Positions 14,328-21,657 of a stretch of 43,782 nt of DNA are shown here, piece after piece. The DNA comes from JAJDFU01 sp964595955 (lineage in GTDB: Bacteria; Bacteroidota; Bacteroidia; Chitinophagales; Saprospiraceae): the NCBI GenBank assembly GCA_964595955.1, contig CAZQSF010000026.1, positions 1 to 43,782 of the forward strand, written 5' to 3'. Numbering within the stretch: position 1 is the stretch's first letter; each line of letters opens with the position of its first letter. The notes under the pieces are model-generated. The model had not been told where the DNA came from and did not search any database. It worked only from the letters and a program-made list of their open reading frames with translations. The position numbers were made by a program, and so were the translations under genes.

Positions 14328-16514
14328 ATGGGATTCCCCATTAATTTTTTGGCCGGCCTGGCCGGCCACAATCTCCATTATCATTTTCCAAAAAGGTTTT
14401 CGAACTTGAGGGGGTCTAAAACCCAAGTTTTGCACCTTTCGGCCCTATTTCGCTCAGCAACCCTCGTCTTGTGCTGGCTTACCGCAGGCCTGGCAACAGC
14501 CCAGCAAGACACGCTTTTGCCACAAATAGCGCAGGATGTGCTGGAAGACGTCGTTCAGGACCAGGGCGGCGAAGGAGCTTTTAACTTCAATACCCTGGGG
14601 GAAAACCTGGAAGTGTTTCGCCGCAATCCCATCAACCTCAACACGGCAGATGAAGAAGAACTGAGGGGGCTCGGCCTGCTTTCTGATCCGCAGATTTTAA
14701 ACCTGCTCTCGCACCGCACCCAAACCGGTCCGTTTCTATCGGTATACGAACTCCAGGCCGTCCCCGGCTTTGACACCGAGACGGCCCGCGCGCTGGCTCC
14801 CTACTTCACGACCCAAAAAGGACTGGACGCTTATAACCAGCCATTGCTCACCATGCTGGCCGAAGGGCAGCGGCAGTTGTTCCTGCGATGGAATACGGTG
14901 CTCGAGCCACAACGGGGCTACCAGCGGCCGGGAGAGGAGGGCGGCTACCTGGGCTCTCCGCATCAATTCTATCTCCGGTTTCGCCATACCCACAGCAATA
15001 AGCTCAGCTATGGCATCACCGCCGAAAAAGACCGGGGTGAAGAGTTTTTCCGGGGCAGCAACCGCAAGGGGTTCGACTATTACTCGGGCCACCTCTTTCT
15101 CCGCGATTATTCGCCCACCCTCAAGGCCGTAGCCCTTGGCGACTTTGCCGTGAGTTTCGGGCAGGGGCTCATCCTGTTCTCCGGATTCAACTACGGTAAA
15201 AGCGCGCTGGCAACGACCATAAAGCGTTCGGCCCGAACCCTGCGCCCCTACACCTCGGTGAACGAGGCCAACTTCATGCGGGGCGGGGCGGCTACTCTTG
15301 CCTTTGGCGATCACTGGGAGGTCAGTGCGCTGGTATCCTTTCGGCGACGCGACGGAAACCTGCTCGATATCGATACCCTGGATCCCGGTATTTTACGCAT
15401 CAGTTCCCTGGATGAGGACGGTCTCCATCGCACGCAGCGAGAAATCGAGAACCGAAATGTCATCGGCCAATTCAGCACAGGAGGGAGTGTGAAGTACAAA
15501 TTCCGCGGCGGGCATGTAGCCGTGAATGCCCTGTACGAACGGCTGGACGGCGAGCTGATCGTCAACCCGCAGCCCTACAATCGCTTTTTCTTCAGTGGGC
15601 AGGACCTCTTCAATGCCAGTGTGGATTATGCCTGGCGCTGGCGAAACTTCCACTTTTTCGGCGAAACAGCCATGAGCAAAAACGGCGCCATCGCCACCCT
15701 CAACGGCCTTCTCCTGGGGCTGGACCGGAAAGCGGATCTGGCCCTGCTGGTTCGCCATTACCCCCGCGACTACCAGGTGTTGTTGGCCGACCCCTTTGCG
15801 GAAACCTCCGGAGGCCGAAATGAGACGGGAGCCTACCTCGGGCTGACGGTGCGCCCGTTTCGCGAATGGACCTTGAACGCCTATCTGGACGTCTGGCGGC
15901 ATCCCTGGCTTCGATTCGACATCGACCGGCCGTCCCTGGGATGGGAGTATCGCTTTCGCCTGACCTGGTATCGCAAGCGCCGCTTCCGGTTCTATGCCGA
16001 GGTGCGGGAAGAGCGCAAGACCGAAAACCGCGCAACGACCACCACGGCCGTCACACTGGCTGTGCCGCGATCCCTGTTTCTGGGTAGGCTGCACTTCTCC
16101 TACCAGCTCACCAAATCGCTGGAACTGCGCAGCCGAGCCGATTTCGGATTCTTCGACAACGACATCGACGCCCGCCTGCGCGGCTTTGCCGTTTATCAGG
16201 ACATTCTCTTCCGCCCCATGGCATTTCCCCTTTCGTTCACCGCGCGCTACGCTCTCTTCGATACGGATGGCTTCGACATCCGGTTCTATTCCTTTGAAAA
16301 TGCTCTGCTGTACAGCTTTTCCATCCCGGCCTATTTCAACCGGGGCAGCCGCTTCTACATCAATGTGCGCTACCGCCCCATCAAACTGATCACGCTGGAG
16401 GCTCGCTATGCGCGCTGGTTCTATTCCGACCGGGAAACGATCGGCAGCGGCAACGAACGCATCGACGGCCCGGTTCGCTCGGAGGTGGCTGCACAAATCC
16501 GACTTTCCTTCTGA
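14328..16514 (+). CDS. Helix-hairpin-helix (ComEA-like) protein with outer-membrane beta-barrel part
   Basis: A 728-residue protein. After an N-terminal leader (hydrophobic segment about residues 40-58 ending in LATAQQ) there is a helix-hairpin-helix region at about 101-160: NPINLNTADEEELRGLGLL, then LSVYELQAVPGFDTETARAL, the double HhH of ComEA type. The remaining 550 residues are alternating aromatic and polar strands (FYLRFRHTHSNKLSYGITAEKDRG, FRLTWYRKRRFRFYAEVREERK) ending in AAQIRLSF, a typical outer-membrane barrel C-terminus with a final Phe. Such HhH-barrel proteins occur across Bacteroidota; their role is unknown, and DNA contact in uptake is only a guess. The ATG at 14328 gives an odd 40-residue extension before the signal-like segment; a TTG at 14430 would give a more normal signal peptide. 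Confidence 0.8.
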   Translation: MGFPINFLAGLAGHNLHYHFPKRFSNLRGSKTQVLHLSALFRSATLVLCWLTAGLATAQQDTLLPQIAQDVLEDVVQDQGGEGAFNFNTLGENLEVFRRNPINLNTADEEELRGLGLLSDPQILNLLSHRTQTGPFLSVYELQAVPGFDTETARALAPYFTTQKGLDAYNQPLLTMLAEGQRQLFLRWNTVLEPQRGYQRPGEEGGYLGSPHQFYLRFRHTHSNKLSYGITAEKDRGEEFFRGSNRKGFDYYSGHLFLRDYSPTLKAVALGDFAVSFGQGLILFSGFNYGKSALATTIKRSARTLRPYTSVNEANFMRGGAATLAFGDHWEVSALVSFRRRDGNLLDIDTLDPGILRISSLDEDGLHRTQREIENRNVIGQFSTGGSVKYKFRGGHVAVNALYERLDGELIVNPQPYNRFFFSGQDLFNASVDYAWRWRNFHFFGETAMSKNGAIATLNGLLLGLDRKADLALLVRHYPRDYQVLLADPFAETSGGRNETGAYLGLTVRPFREWTLNAYLDVWRHPWLRFDIDRPSLGWEYRFRLTWYRKRRFRFYAEVREERKTENRATTTTAVTLAVPRSLFLGRLHFSYQLTKSLELRSRADFGFFDNDIDARLRGFAVYQDILFRPMAFPLSFTARYALFDTDGFDIRFYSFENALLYSFSIPAYFNRGSRFYINVRYRPIKLITLEARYARWFYSDRETIGSGNERIDGPVRSEVAAQIRLSF

Positions 16515-16525
16515 GGGCGGAGTGG

Positions 16526-17716
16526 CTAATCCTCGTAGAGAAGGTATTTTTGCCGGACGGCCTGGAAACCCTCGAGGTCGGACTCCCAGCTTTCGCGTAT
16601 GGCCTGTACATCCCAACCGGCCAGCAACTGACGGCGCAGGCTGGGTCCGCCGGCTAGTTTGTCAAAAAAACCGCTGGGCAGGAAAAAGGCCTCTTTGTCG
16701 GGGTACTGGTCAAAAGCCTCCCACAGGTACTCCAGTTGCAGGCGGTCCATACCCTGCAAGTGATCGGTAGTCAGCTGCCGCAAGTCGCGCCCCCGGCAGG
16801 CTTCGCCTTCCAAGGGCGGAAAGCGGGAGCCTGCATTGGGCTGCGGGGTAAACAGCACCGGACCCATAAACCGGGGATGTCCGTACCACTGAAAAGGCGA
16901 ATCCGTTCCCCGGCCTACACTCACTACCGTGCCCTCGAAAAAACAAAGGGAGGGGTATAAATAGACGGCACGCATGTTGGGCAGATTGGGCGATGGGCGC
17001 ACGGGCAATTCATAAGGGGTGCGGTGGGTGTAATGCTCGCAGGGAATCACCTCCAGATCGCAGCGAGTGGCCCCCTCGAGCCAGCCTTCCCCGTTGATCA
17101 TGCGGGCGTACTCTCCGATAGTGAGTCCGTATGCGACCGGCACCGGATGCATGCCCACAAACGAACGATACGCCGTATCCAGCACCGGCCCATCGATCAG
17201 GTGGGCATTGGGATTGGGCCGATCCAGCACGAGTAGGGGCATCTGCTGTTCGGCAGCGGCTTCCATAACGTAGTGCAGGGTGGAGAGGTAAGTGTAAAAA
17301 CGAGCCCCGACATCCTGAATATCGAACACCAGCACATCGATCCCGGCGAGATCATCAGGCCGCGGCTTTTTATACGGCCCGTACAGCGAAACTACGGGCA
17401 GACCGGATACGGGATCGCGCCCGCTTTCTACGATCTCGCCATCGGCTGCGTTGCCGCGCAGCCCGTGTTCGGGCGAAAATAAACGAACGACATCCACCCC
17501 GGCCGTCCGCAGGGTGTCGATCAGGTGCTGCCCCCCTACCCTGCTGCTGTGATTGACCACCAGGCCGACAGACCTTCCACGGAGCTCAGGCAGATACAGC
17601 GACATGCGTTCCGCCCCCACCCGAACCTCAGGAACCGGCTTTGCCGTTGCTTGCGGCTGCGGACCACACTGTGCACTCAGCATAGCAACAAATACAACAA
17701 AAAACACTACCTTCAT
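16526..17716 (-). CDS. NamZ-like (DUF1343, GH171) exo-beta-N-acetylmuramidase lipoprotein
   Basis: A 396-residue lipoprotein with a signal ending in the lipobox LSAQC (Cys17). The DUF1343/NamZ signature is present: GLVVNHSS at 51-58, FSPEHGLRG at 80-88 with Glu83 and His84, LVFDIQDVGARFYTYLSTL, LDRPNP, and a late SVGRGTDSPFQWYG. The family releases N-acetylmuramic acid from the non-reducing ends of peptidoglycan fragments and serves cell-wall recycling; here it would act in the periplasm or at a membrane surface. The 3' end lies 11 bp from the convergent barrel gene. The start is only 18 bp from the divergent exonuclease start, so the two promoters must lie within or over each other's 5' ends. 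Confidence 0.88.
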   Translation of the reverse strand: MKVVFFVVFVAMLSAQCGPQPQATAKPVPEVRVGAERMSLYLPELRGRSVGLVVNHSSRVGGQHLIDTLRTAGVDVVRLFSPEHGLRGNAADGEIVESGRDPVSGLPVVSLYGPYKKPRPDDLAGIDVLVFDIQDVGARFYTYLSTLHYVMEAAAEQQMPLLVLDRPNPNAHLIDGPVLDTAYRSFVGMHPVPVAYGLTIGEYARMINGEGWLEGATRCDLEVIPCEHYTHRTPYELPVRPSPNLPNMRAVYLYPSLCFFEGTVVSVGRGTDSPFQWYGHPRFMGPVLFTPQPNAGSRFPPLEGEACRGRDLRQLTTDHLQGMDRLQLEYLWEAFDQYPDKEAFFLPSGFFDKLAGGPSLRRQLLAGWDVQAIRESWESDLEGFQAVRQKYLLYED

Positions 17717-17734
17717 CCAACTTATTGTTTAAAA

Positions 17735-19144
17735 ATGCCTGCCCGTTACGCCATCGTAGACCTGGAAACTACCGGCGGCCGCGCCAGCCGCGACCGGATC
17801 ACCGAGATCGGAATCGTGTTGCACGACGGCCATCAGGTAATCCAGAGCTGGGAGACCCTCGTCAACCCGGAATGCTACATTCCCTACGGCATCACCCAGC
17901 TCACCGGCATCACTCAGGAGATGGTGCAGGAGGCCCCTAAATTTTACGAGGTAGCCCGCAAGGTAGTGGAACTCACCGAAGGGGCCATTTTTGTAGCCCA
18001 CAATGTTCGCTTCGATTACGGCTTCCTGCGCGAAGAGTTTCGGCGGCTGGGTTATACCTTTACCCGAAGACAGCTCTGCACGGTTCGCCTGAGCCGAAAA
18101 GTGTTTCCCGGCCTGCCCAGCTACAGCCTGGGGCGCCTCATCCGGCATTTCGACATTCCGGTAGATGCCCGCCATCGCGCCCTGGCCGATGCGAGCGCTA
18201 CGGCTCGTCTGCTGGAGCTCATCCTGGCCGAGCAGGAAAGTGCGCTTCAGCTGAAACAAATGATCAATTTGGGTATCAAGGAATCCCGTTTGCCCAAGCA
18301 CATCAGCCTCGCTACTCTTCACGAGTTGCCGGAAGCCTGCGGCGTCTACTACCTGCACGACGAACGGGGGGATGTCGTATACGTTGGCAAGAGCATTAAC
18401 ATCAGGAAGCGCATTTTCGAGCATTTTGCGGATCCGTCCCCCAAAGGCGGTCTTCTGCAGCGAAGCGTTCACCACATCAGTTGCGAGTGCACGGGCAGCG
18501 AGTTGCTGGCTCTGTTGCTGGAGTCCGTGGAGATCAAGCGCCTATCGCCCCCCGTCAACCGGGCACAAAAGATGCGCAGCTTTCCCTACGTCATCACCAC
18601 TTCTCGTGATCCGGCGGGTTACCTTACATTCAAGGCCGAACGCCTGAAGGTAAGAGAGCGCAGGGGGCGGGCCATCTTATGCGAGCACAGTCGCCTGGCC
18701 GGTGCACAGCGAAGGCTGAAATACGTCCTAAAGGAATACGGTCTTTGCAGCCGGCTCTGTGGCCTGGAACCAGGAAGCCGCGGCCCCTGCTTCCAGTACC
18801 ACCTCAAAAACTGCGAGGGCGCATGTGCCGGGCAGGAAAGCCCGGAAAGCTATAACCGGCGGGCCGAAGCGGCAACCGAATACCTGCGCACTATTTTTGC
18901 TGAGGACTTTTTCATTCTGGAGCCCGGTCGGCAGCTTGAGGAACTGGCCGTCATCCGAGTGGAGAACAGCCGGATGAGTGGATACGGATACCTGGAAAAA
19001 AGAGATTGGGACGGACGACCAGAAAGCCTGGACGATGCCGTAAAGCCCATTCGGAGCTCGCCAGAGACCACCCGTCTCATCCAGCGCTTTCTGGAGAAGC
19101 ACCCCAAGACGAAGTGCCTTCCGAAGCCAAAGGTATTCGACTGA
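17735..19144 (+). CDS. DEDDh exonuclease fused to GIY-YIG endonuclease domain
   Basis: A 469-residue protein. Residues 1-170 are a DnaQ-like 3'-5' exonuclease with the DEDDh residues Asp9 and Glu11 in VDLETTGG, an Asp in VAHNVRFDYGFL, and a final HRALADASAT with His and Asp. Residues about 195-290 form a GIY-YIG domain (CGVYYLHDE ... VVYVGKSINIRKRIFEHF). After that a cysteine cluster, CFQYHLKNCEGAC at about 373-385, closely resembles the Cys-rich motif after the GIY-YIG domain of UvrC. The architecture is that of DnaQ/UvrC-N fusions seen in several phyla, thought to act in DNA repair. The ATG at 17735 was chosen because the exonuclease fold begins immediately after it; the frame is open for 70 codons upstream, but that part overlaps the divergent NamZ-like gene. 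The last 68 bp overlap the convergent pyrF. Confidence 0.88.
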   Translation: MPARYAIVDLETTGGRASRDRITEIGIVLHDGHQVIQSWETLVNPECYIPYGITQLTGITQEMVQEAPKFYEVARKVVELTEGAIFVAHNVRFDYGFLREEFRRLGYTFTRRQLCTVRLSRKVFPGLPSYSLGRLIRHFDIPVDARHRALADASATARLLELILAEQESALQLKQMINLGIKESRLPKHISLATLHELPEACGVYYLHDERGDVVYVGKSINIRKRIFEHFADPSPKGGLLQRSVHHISCECTGSELLALLLESVEIKRLSPPVNRAQKMRSFPYVITTSRDPAGYLTFKAERLKVRERRGRAILCEHSRLAGAQRRLKYVLKEYGLCSRLCGLEPGSRGPCFQYHLKNCEGACAGQESPESYNRRAEAATEYLRTIFAEDFFILEPGRQLEELAVIRVENSRMSGYGYLEKRDWDGRPESLDDAVKPIRSSPETTRLIQRFLEKHPKTKCLPKPKVFD

Positions 19145-19943
19145 GCACCGCCTTCATCTGCTGCTGCAAATCCAGCGCCGCCCGCCGGGCATGGTCAGCA
19201 AAATCCGGGCCGGAGCCGGCATAGAGAATACCCCGGGAGGAATTGACCAGCAGCCCCACCTGACCGTTCAATCCATGCCGGCAAATGGCTTCGAGGCTGC
19301 CTCCCTGTGCGCCAACTCCCGGTACCAGCAAAAAATGCTCCGGGGCGATGCGGCGAATATCGGCAAAGCGCTCGGGATGGGTGCCACCGACCACGAACAT
19401 GAGCTCGTCGGGCCCGGCCCATTCCATGGCCTTTCGCATGACGTTCTCAAATAGCGGTTGCCCGTTCTCCTGGAGAGTTTGCTGGAAATCCTCACTGCCG
19501 GAATTGGACGTCAGGGCGAGCAGAATCACCCATTTTCGTTCAAACCCGAGAAAAGGTCTTACAGAATCTTCCCCCATATAAGGCGCCACCGTCAGCGCGT
19601 CGGCCTGAAGTTGTTGGAAAAAAGCTCGGGCATACTGACGCGAGGTATTGCCAATGTCTCCTCGCTTGGCATCGGCAATAATGAAATGTTCTTCTCCGAT
19701 ATACCGGATTGTCTTTTCAAGCGAAGCCCAACCGGCACTGCCCTGAGCTTCGTAGAAGGCCAGATTGGGTTTGTAAGCCACACACAATTCCCGGGTGGCA
19801 TCGATGATCGCCCGGTTAAAGGAAAAAACCGGATCGGCTTCCGATTTCAGGTGATCGGGCAGGCGGGAGGGGTCGGTATCCAGGCCCACGCAAAGAAAGG
19901 AATTCCGCCGCCGGATGAGGCGGTACAGATCGCTGCGCGTCAT
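19077..19943 (-). CDS. pyrF: Orotidine 5'-phosphate decarboxylase (type 2 subfamily)
   Basis: A 288-residue enzyme of pyrimidine synthesis that converts OMP to UMP. The active-site segment ADAKRGDIGNTSRQYA carries Asp91, Lys93 and Asp96; VAYKPNLAFYEAQG and FLLVPGVGAQGG are also typical of the longer PyrF subfamily. The start ATG overlaps the nifU stop codon (ATGA at 19940-19943), so it is translationally coupled in the mrp-nifU-pyrF operon. The C-terminal 22 codons overlap antisense with the exonuclease gene; the tail after DLQQQMKAVL looks poorly conserved and may have grown into the neighbour. Confidence 0.93.
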   Translation of the reverse strand: MTRSDLYRLIRRRNSFLCVGLDTDPSRLPDHLKSEADPVFSFNRAIIDATRELCVAYKPNLAFYEAQGSAGWASLEKTIRYIGEEHFIIADAKRGDIGNTSRQYARAFFQQLQADALTVAPYMGEDSVRPFLGFERKWVILLALTSNSGSEDFQQTLQENGQPLFENVMRKAMEWAGPDELMFVVGGTHPERFADIRRIAPEHFLLVPGVGAQGGSLEAICRHGLNGQVGLLVNSSRGILYAGSGPDFADHARRAALDLQQQMKAVLSRIPLASEGTSSWGASPESAG

Positions 19944-20200
19944 GCCTGCAGGCCGTTGATGGCTACAACCCCTTTTACCTCGGGCACGCCACTGCGTATG
20001 GCCTGTTCGATACCCGCTTTCATCGTCATGACCGACATGCTGCAATTCTGGCAAGTGCCCAGCCATTTGACCTTGACGATGTGCTCGTCGGTGAGTTCGA
20101 CCACCTCTACATTTCCGCCGTCTACCGCCAGGTGAGGTCGCACTTCTTCCAGAGCGGCATCAATTCGCTCCAGCAACTTTTCTTTTTCGCTCGCTATCAT
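19940..20200 (-). CDS. NifU C-terminal domain iron-sulfur scaffold/carrier protein
   Basis: An 86-residue protein that consists of a single NifU C-terminal (NFU) domain: VRPHLAVDGGNVEVVEL, then the cluster-binding CxxC (Cys50 and Cys53) in LGTCQNCSMS, then MKAGIEQAIR. Such proteins bind and pass on [4Fe-4S] clusters. It lies 2 bp downstream of mrp and overlaps the pyrF start by 4 bp. Pairing with the Mrp cluster carrier on one transcript fits a shared role in iron-sulfur protein maturation. Confidence 0.93.
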   Translation of the reverse strand: MIASEKEKLLERIDAALEEVRPHLAVDGGNVEVVELTDEHIVKVKWLGTCQNCSMSVMTMKAGIEQAIRSGVPEVKGVVAINGLQA

Positions 20201-20202
20201 GC

Positions 20203-21297
20203 TTACATATTGACTTTCACAATTTGAGTAGGTGCCAGCATTTCATTGCGCACGGCAACCTGTCGCAGGGTGTTCTCAGCTACCTTCCGAAAGGCTTTGG
20301 CCGCGGGATTGTCTTCCTGCAGCACGATGGGCTGTCCCTGATCACCTCCTTCCCGGACCCCCTGCACAATGGGCACCTGCCCGAGCAGCATGGAATCACT
20401 GACCTTGGCCAGTTTTTTGCCGCCGCCTTCCCCGAAAAGGAAATACTTGTTCTCGGGTAATTCGGCCGGTGTGAACCAGCTCATGTTTTCGACAACGCCC
20501 AAAATGGGTACGTCTACCGAAGGCAGACGGAACATGTTCATGGCCTTTACGGCATCAATGACCGCTACCTCCTGAGGCGTAGTAACCATAATGGCTCCCG
20601 TGACCGGTACCGTCTGTACGAGGGTAAGCTGAATATCGCCGGTACCGGGCGGCAGGTCTACCACCAGATAGTCTAGCTCCGGCCAGGTGCAATCCTGAAA
20701 AAACTGTTTGATGATACCAGCCAATCGCGGCCCGCGAAGGACAACGGCCTGCTCCGGCTCCACGATAAACCCGATGGACATCACCGAAAGGCCGTACTTT
20801 TCCAAGGGTTGAAGCCGGGGCTTTCCGTATACCTCCTTGACCTTCGGCCGCATGCCTTGAAGCCCCAGCATAGTGGGAATAGACGGGCCGTAGAGGTCGG
20901 CATCCAGTAGACCGACCCGTGCCCCCAACTGGCGCAGCCCCAGGGCCAGATTGGTAGCTACCGTCGACTTGCCCACCCCCCCTTTCCCGGAAGCCACGGC
21001 CAGAATGTTGTGAACGTGCGGCAAAGACGATTGGGGCTGCTGCTGAGCCCCGGCGGTCTGAGCCATCATATGGACGTGCACCTGAGCTTGAGGGTAAACC
21101 TTTTGCACCGCCTCCATGCAGGCGAAATTGAGCTGCTGTTTATACTCGTTGCTCGTGGAGGGTAGAAGAAGCGTAAACTGAACCGCATCTCCCTCCACCT
21201 GCAAGTCTTTCACTCGATTCATCGCGATCAGGTCTCGGCCGGTATCGGGGTCGAGGACCTGGCTCAATGCCTCCACAATTCGGGTCCTATCCATCAA
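20203..21297 (-). CDS. Mrp/ApbC family iron-sulfur cluster carrier ATPase
   Basis: A 364-residue P-loop ATPase. Residues 1-75 are a MIP18/DUF59-type domain (VLDPDTGRDLIAMNRVKDL), then a Gln-rich linker, then the deviant Walker A SGKGGVGKST at 103-112, DADLYGPSIPTMLG, and VVDLPPGTGD. The CxxC found in some Mrp proteins near ENMSWF is absent (here ENMSWFTPAELPENKY), which is usual for Bacteroidota homologues. It carries and delivers iron-sulfur clusters in the cytoplasm. It is the first gene of the mrp-nifU-pyrF operon. The first two codons are both Met; either could start. Confidence 0.93.
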   Translation of the reverse strand: MMDRTRIVEALSQVLDPDTGRDLIAMNRVKDLQVEGDAVQFTLLLPSTSNEYKQQLNFACMEAVQKVYPQAQVHVHMMAQTAGAQQQPQSSLPHVHNILAVASGKGGVGKSTVATNLALGLRQLGARVGLLDADLYGPSIPTMLGLQGMRPKVKEVYGKPRLQPLEKYGLSVMSIGFIVEPEQAVVLRGPRLAGIIKQFFQDCTWPELDYLVVDLPPGTGDIQLTLVQTVPVTGAIMVTTPQEVAVIDAVKAMNMFRLPSVDVPILGVVENMSWFTPAELPENKYFLFGEGGGKKLAKVSDSMLLGQVPIVQGVREGGDQGQPIVLQEDNPAAKAFRKVAENTLRQVAVRNEMLAPTQIVKVNM

Positions 21298-21657
21298 AAC
21301 AAATCCTGTCTTTAATTAGACAAATTCTAATATCGTGTAAAAGTAAGAACAATAGCGAAAGGGATTAGGTTTCTTGGGTTCGATTTGCAACGATTCCTGA
21401 GGGAAAGGCCCGATCCAAAGAAGGACAACCGGGTTATCGCGAAAGGCGTTCTTTCGGTCCCCGGGCGGGCTGCCGGATCCGTAGGCATACTGCCGGGTTT
21501 ACGCAATAAAAAACGGGTTTGAATTTTCCTCGGCGAAGAATGGCTAACTGTTTGATCCCTAGCACAAGCGCTGTCTTCAGGTGGCCGGTCCTGAATCAGG
21601 GGCCCATACAGCGAAGACCAGGACGCTCTAAAAGCCCGAAAAACAAACTACATTTGC
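21298..21657. other. Intergenic region between divergent mrp and ribF-GT genes
   Basis: 360 bp with no convincing gene. It has an A/T-rich part next to mrp (21300-21360), a short stem CGAAAG/CTTTCG at 21440-21456, and a -7 promoter box touching the ribF start. A TAGAATTTG-like sequence read on the minus strand near 21326 could serve mrp, but its spacing differs by one base from the consensus. Confidence 0.5.
21649..21656 (+). promoter_or_regulatory. -7 promoter box of the ribF-GT gene
   Basis: TACATTTG, a perfect match to the Bacteroidota -7 box TAnnTTTG. No clear TTTG lies at -33. The box ends one base before the first ATG (21658), so the transcript would begin at about 21661 and the second in-frame ATG at 21664 would be close to leaderless. 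Confidence 0.5.

Noticed and set aside
21440..21456. Short hairpin CGAAAG-GCGTT-CTTTCG in the mrp/ribF intergenic region.
   Set aside because: Only 6 bp of stem, no T-run, and no link to either gene's start; such stems are common by chance.
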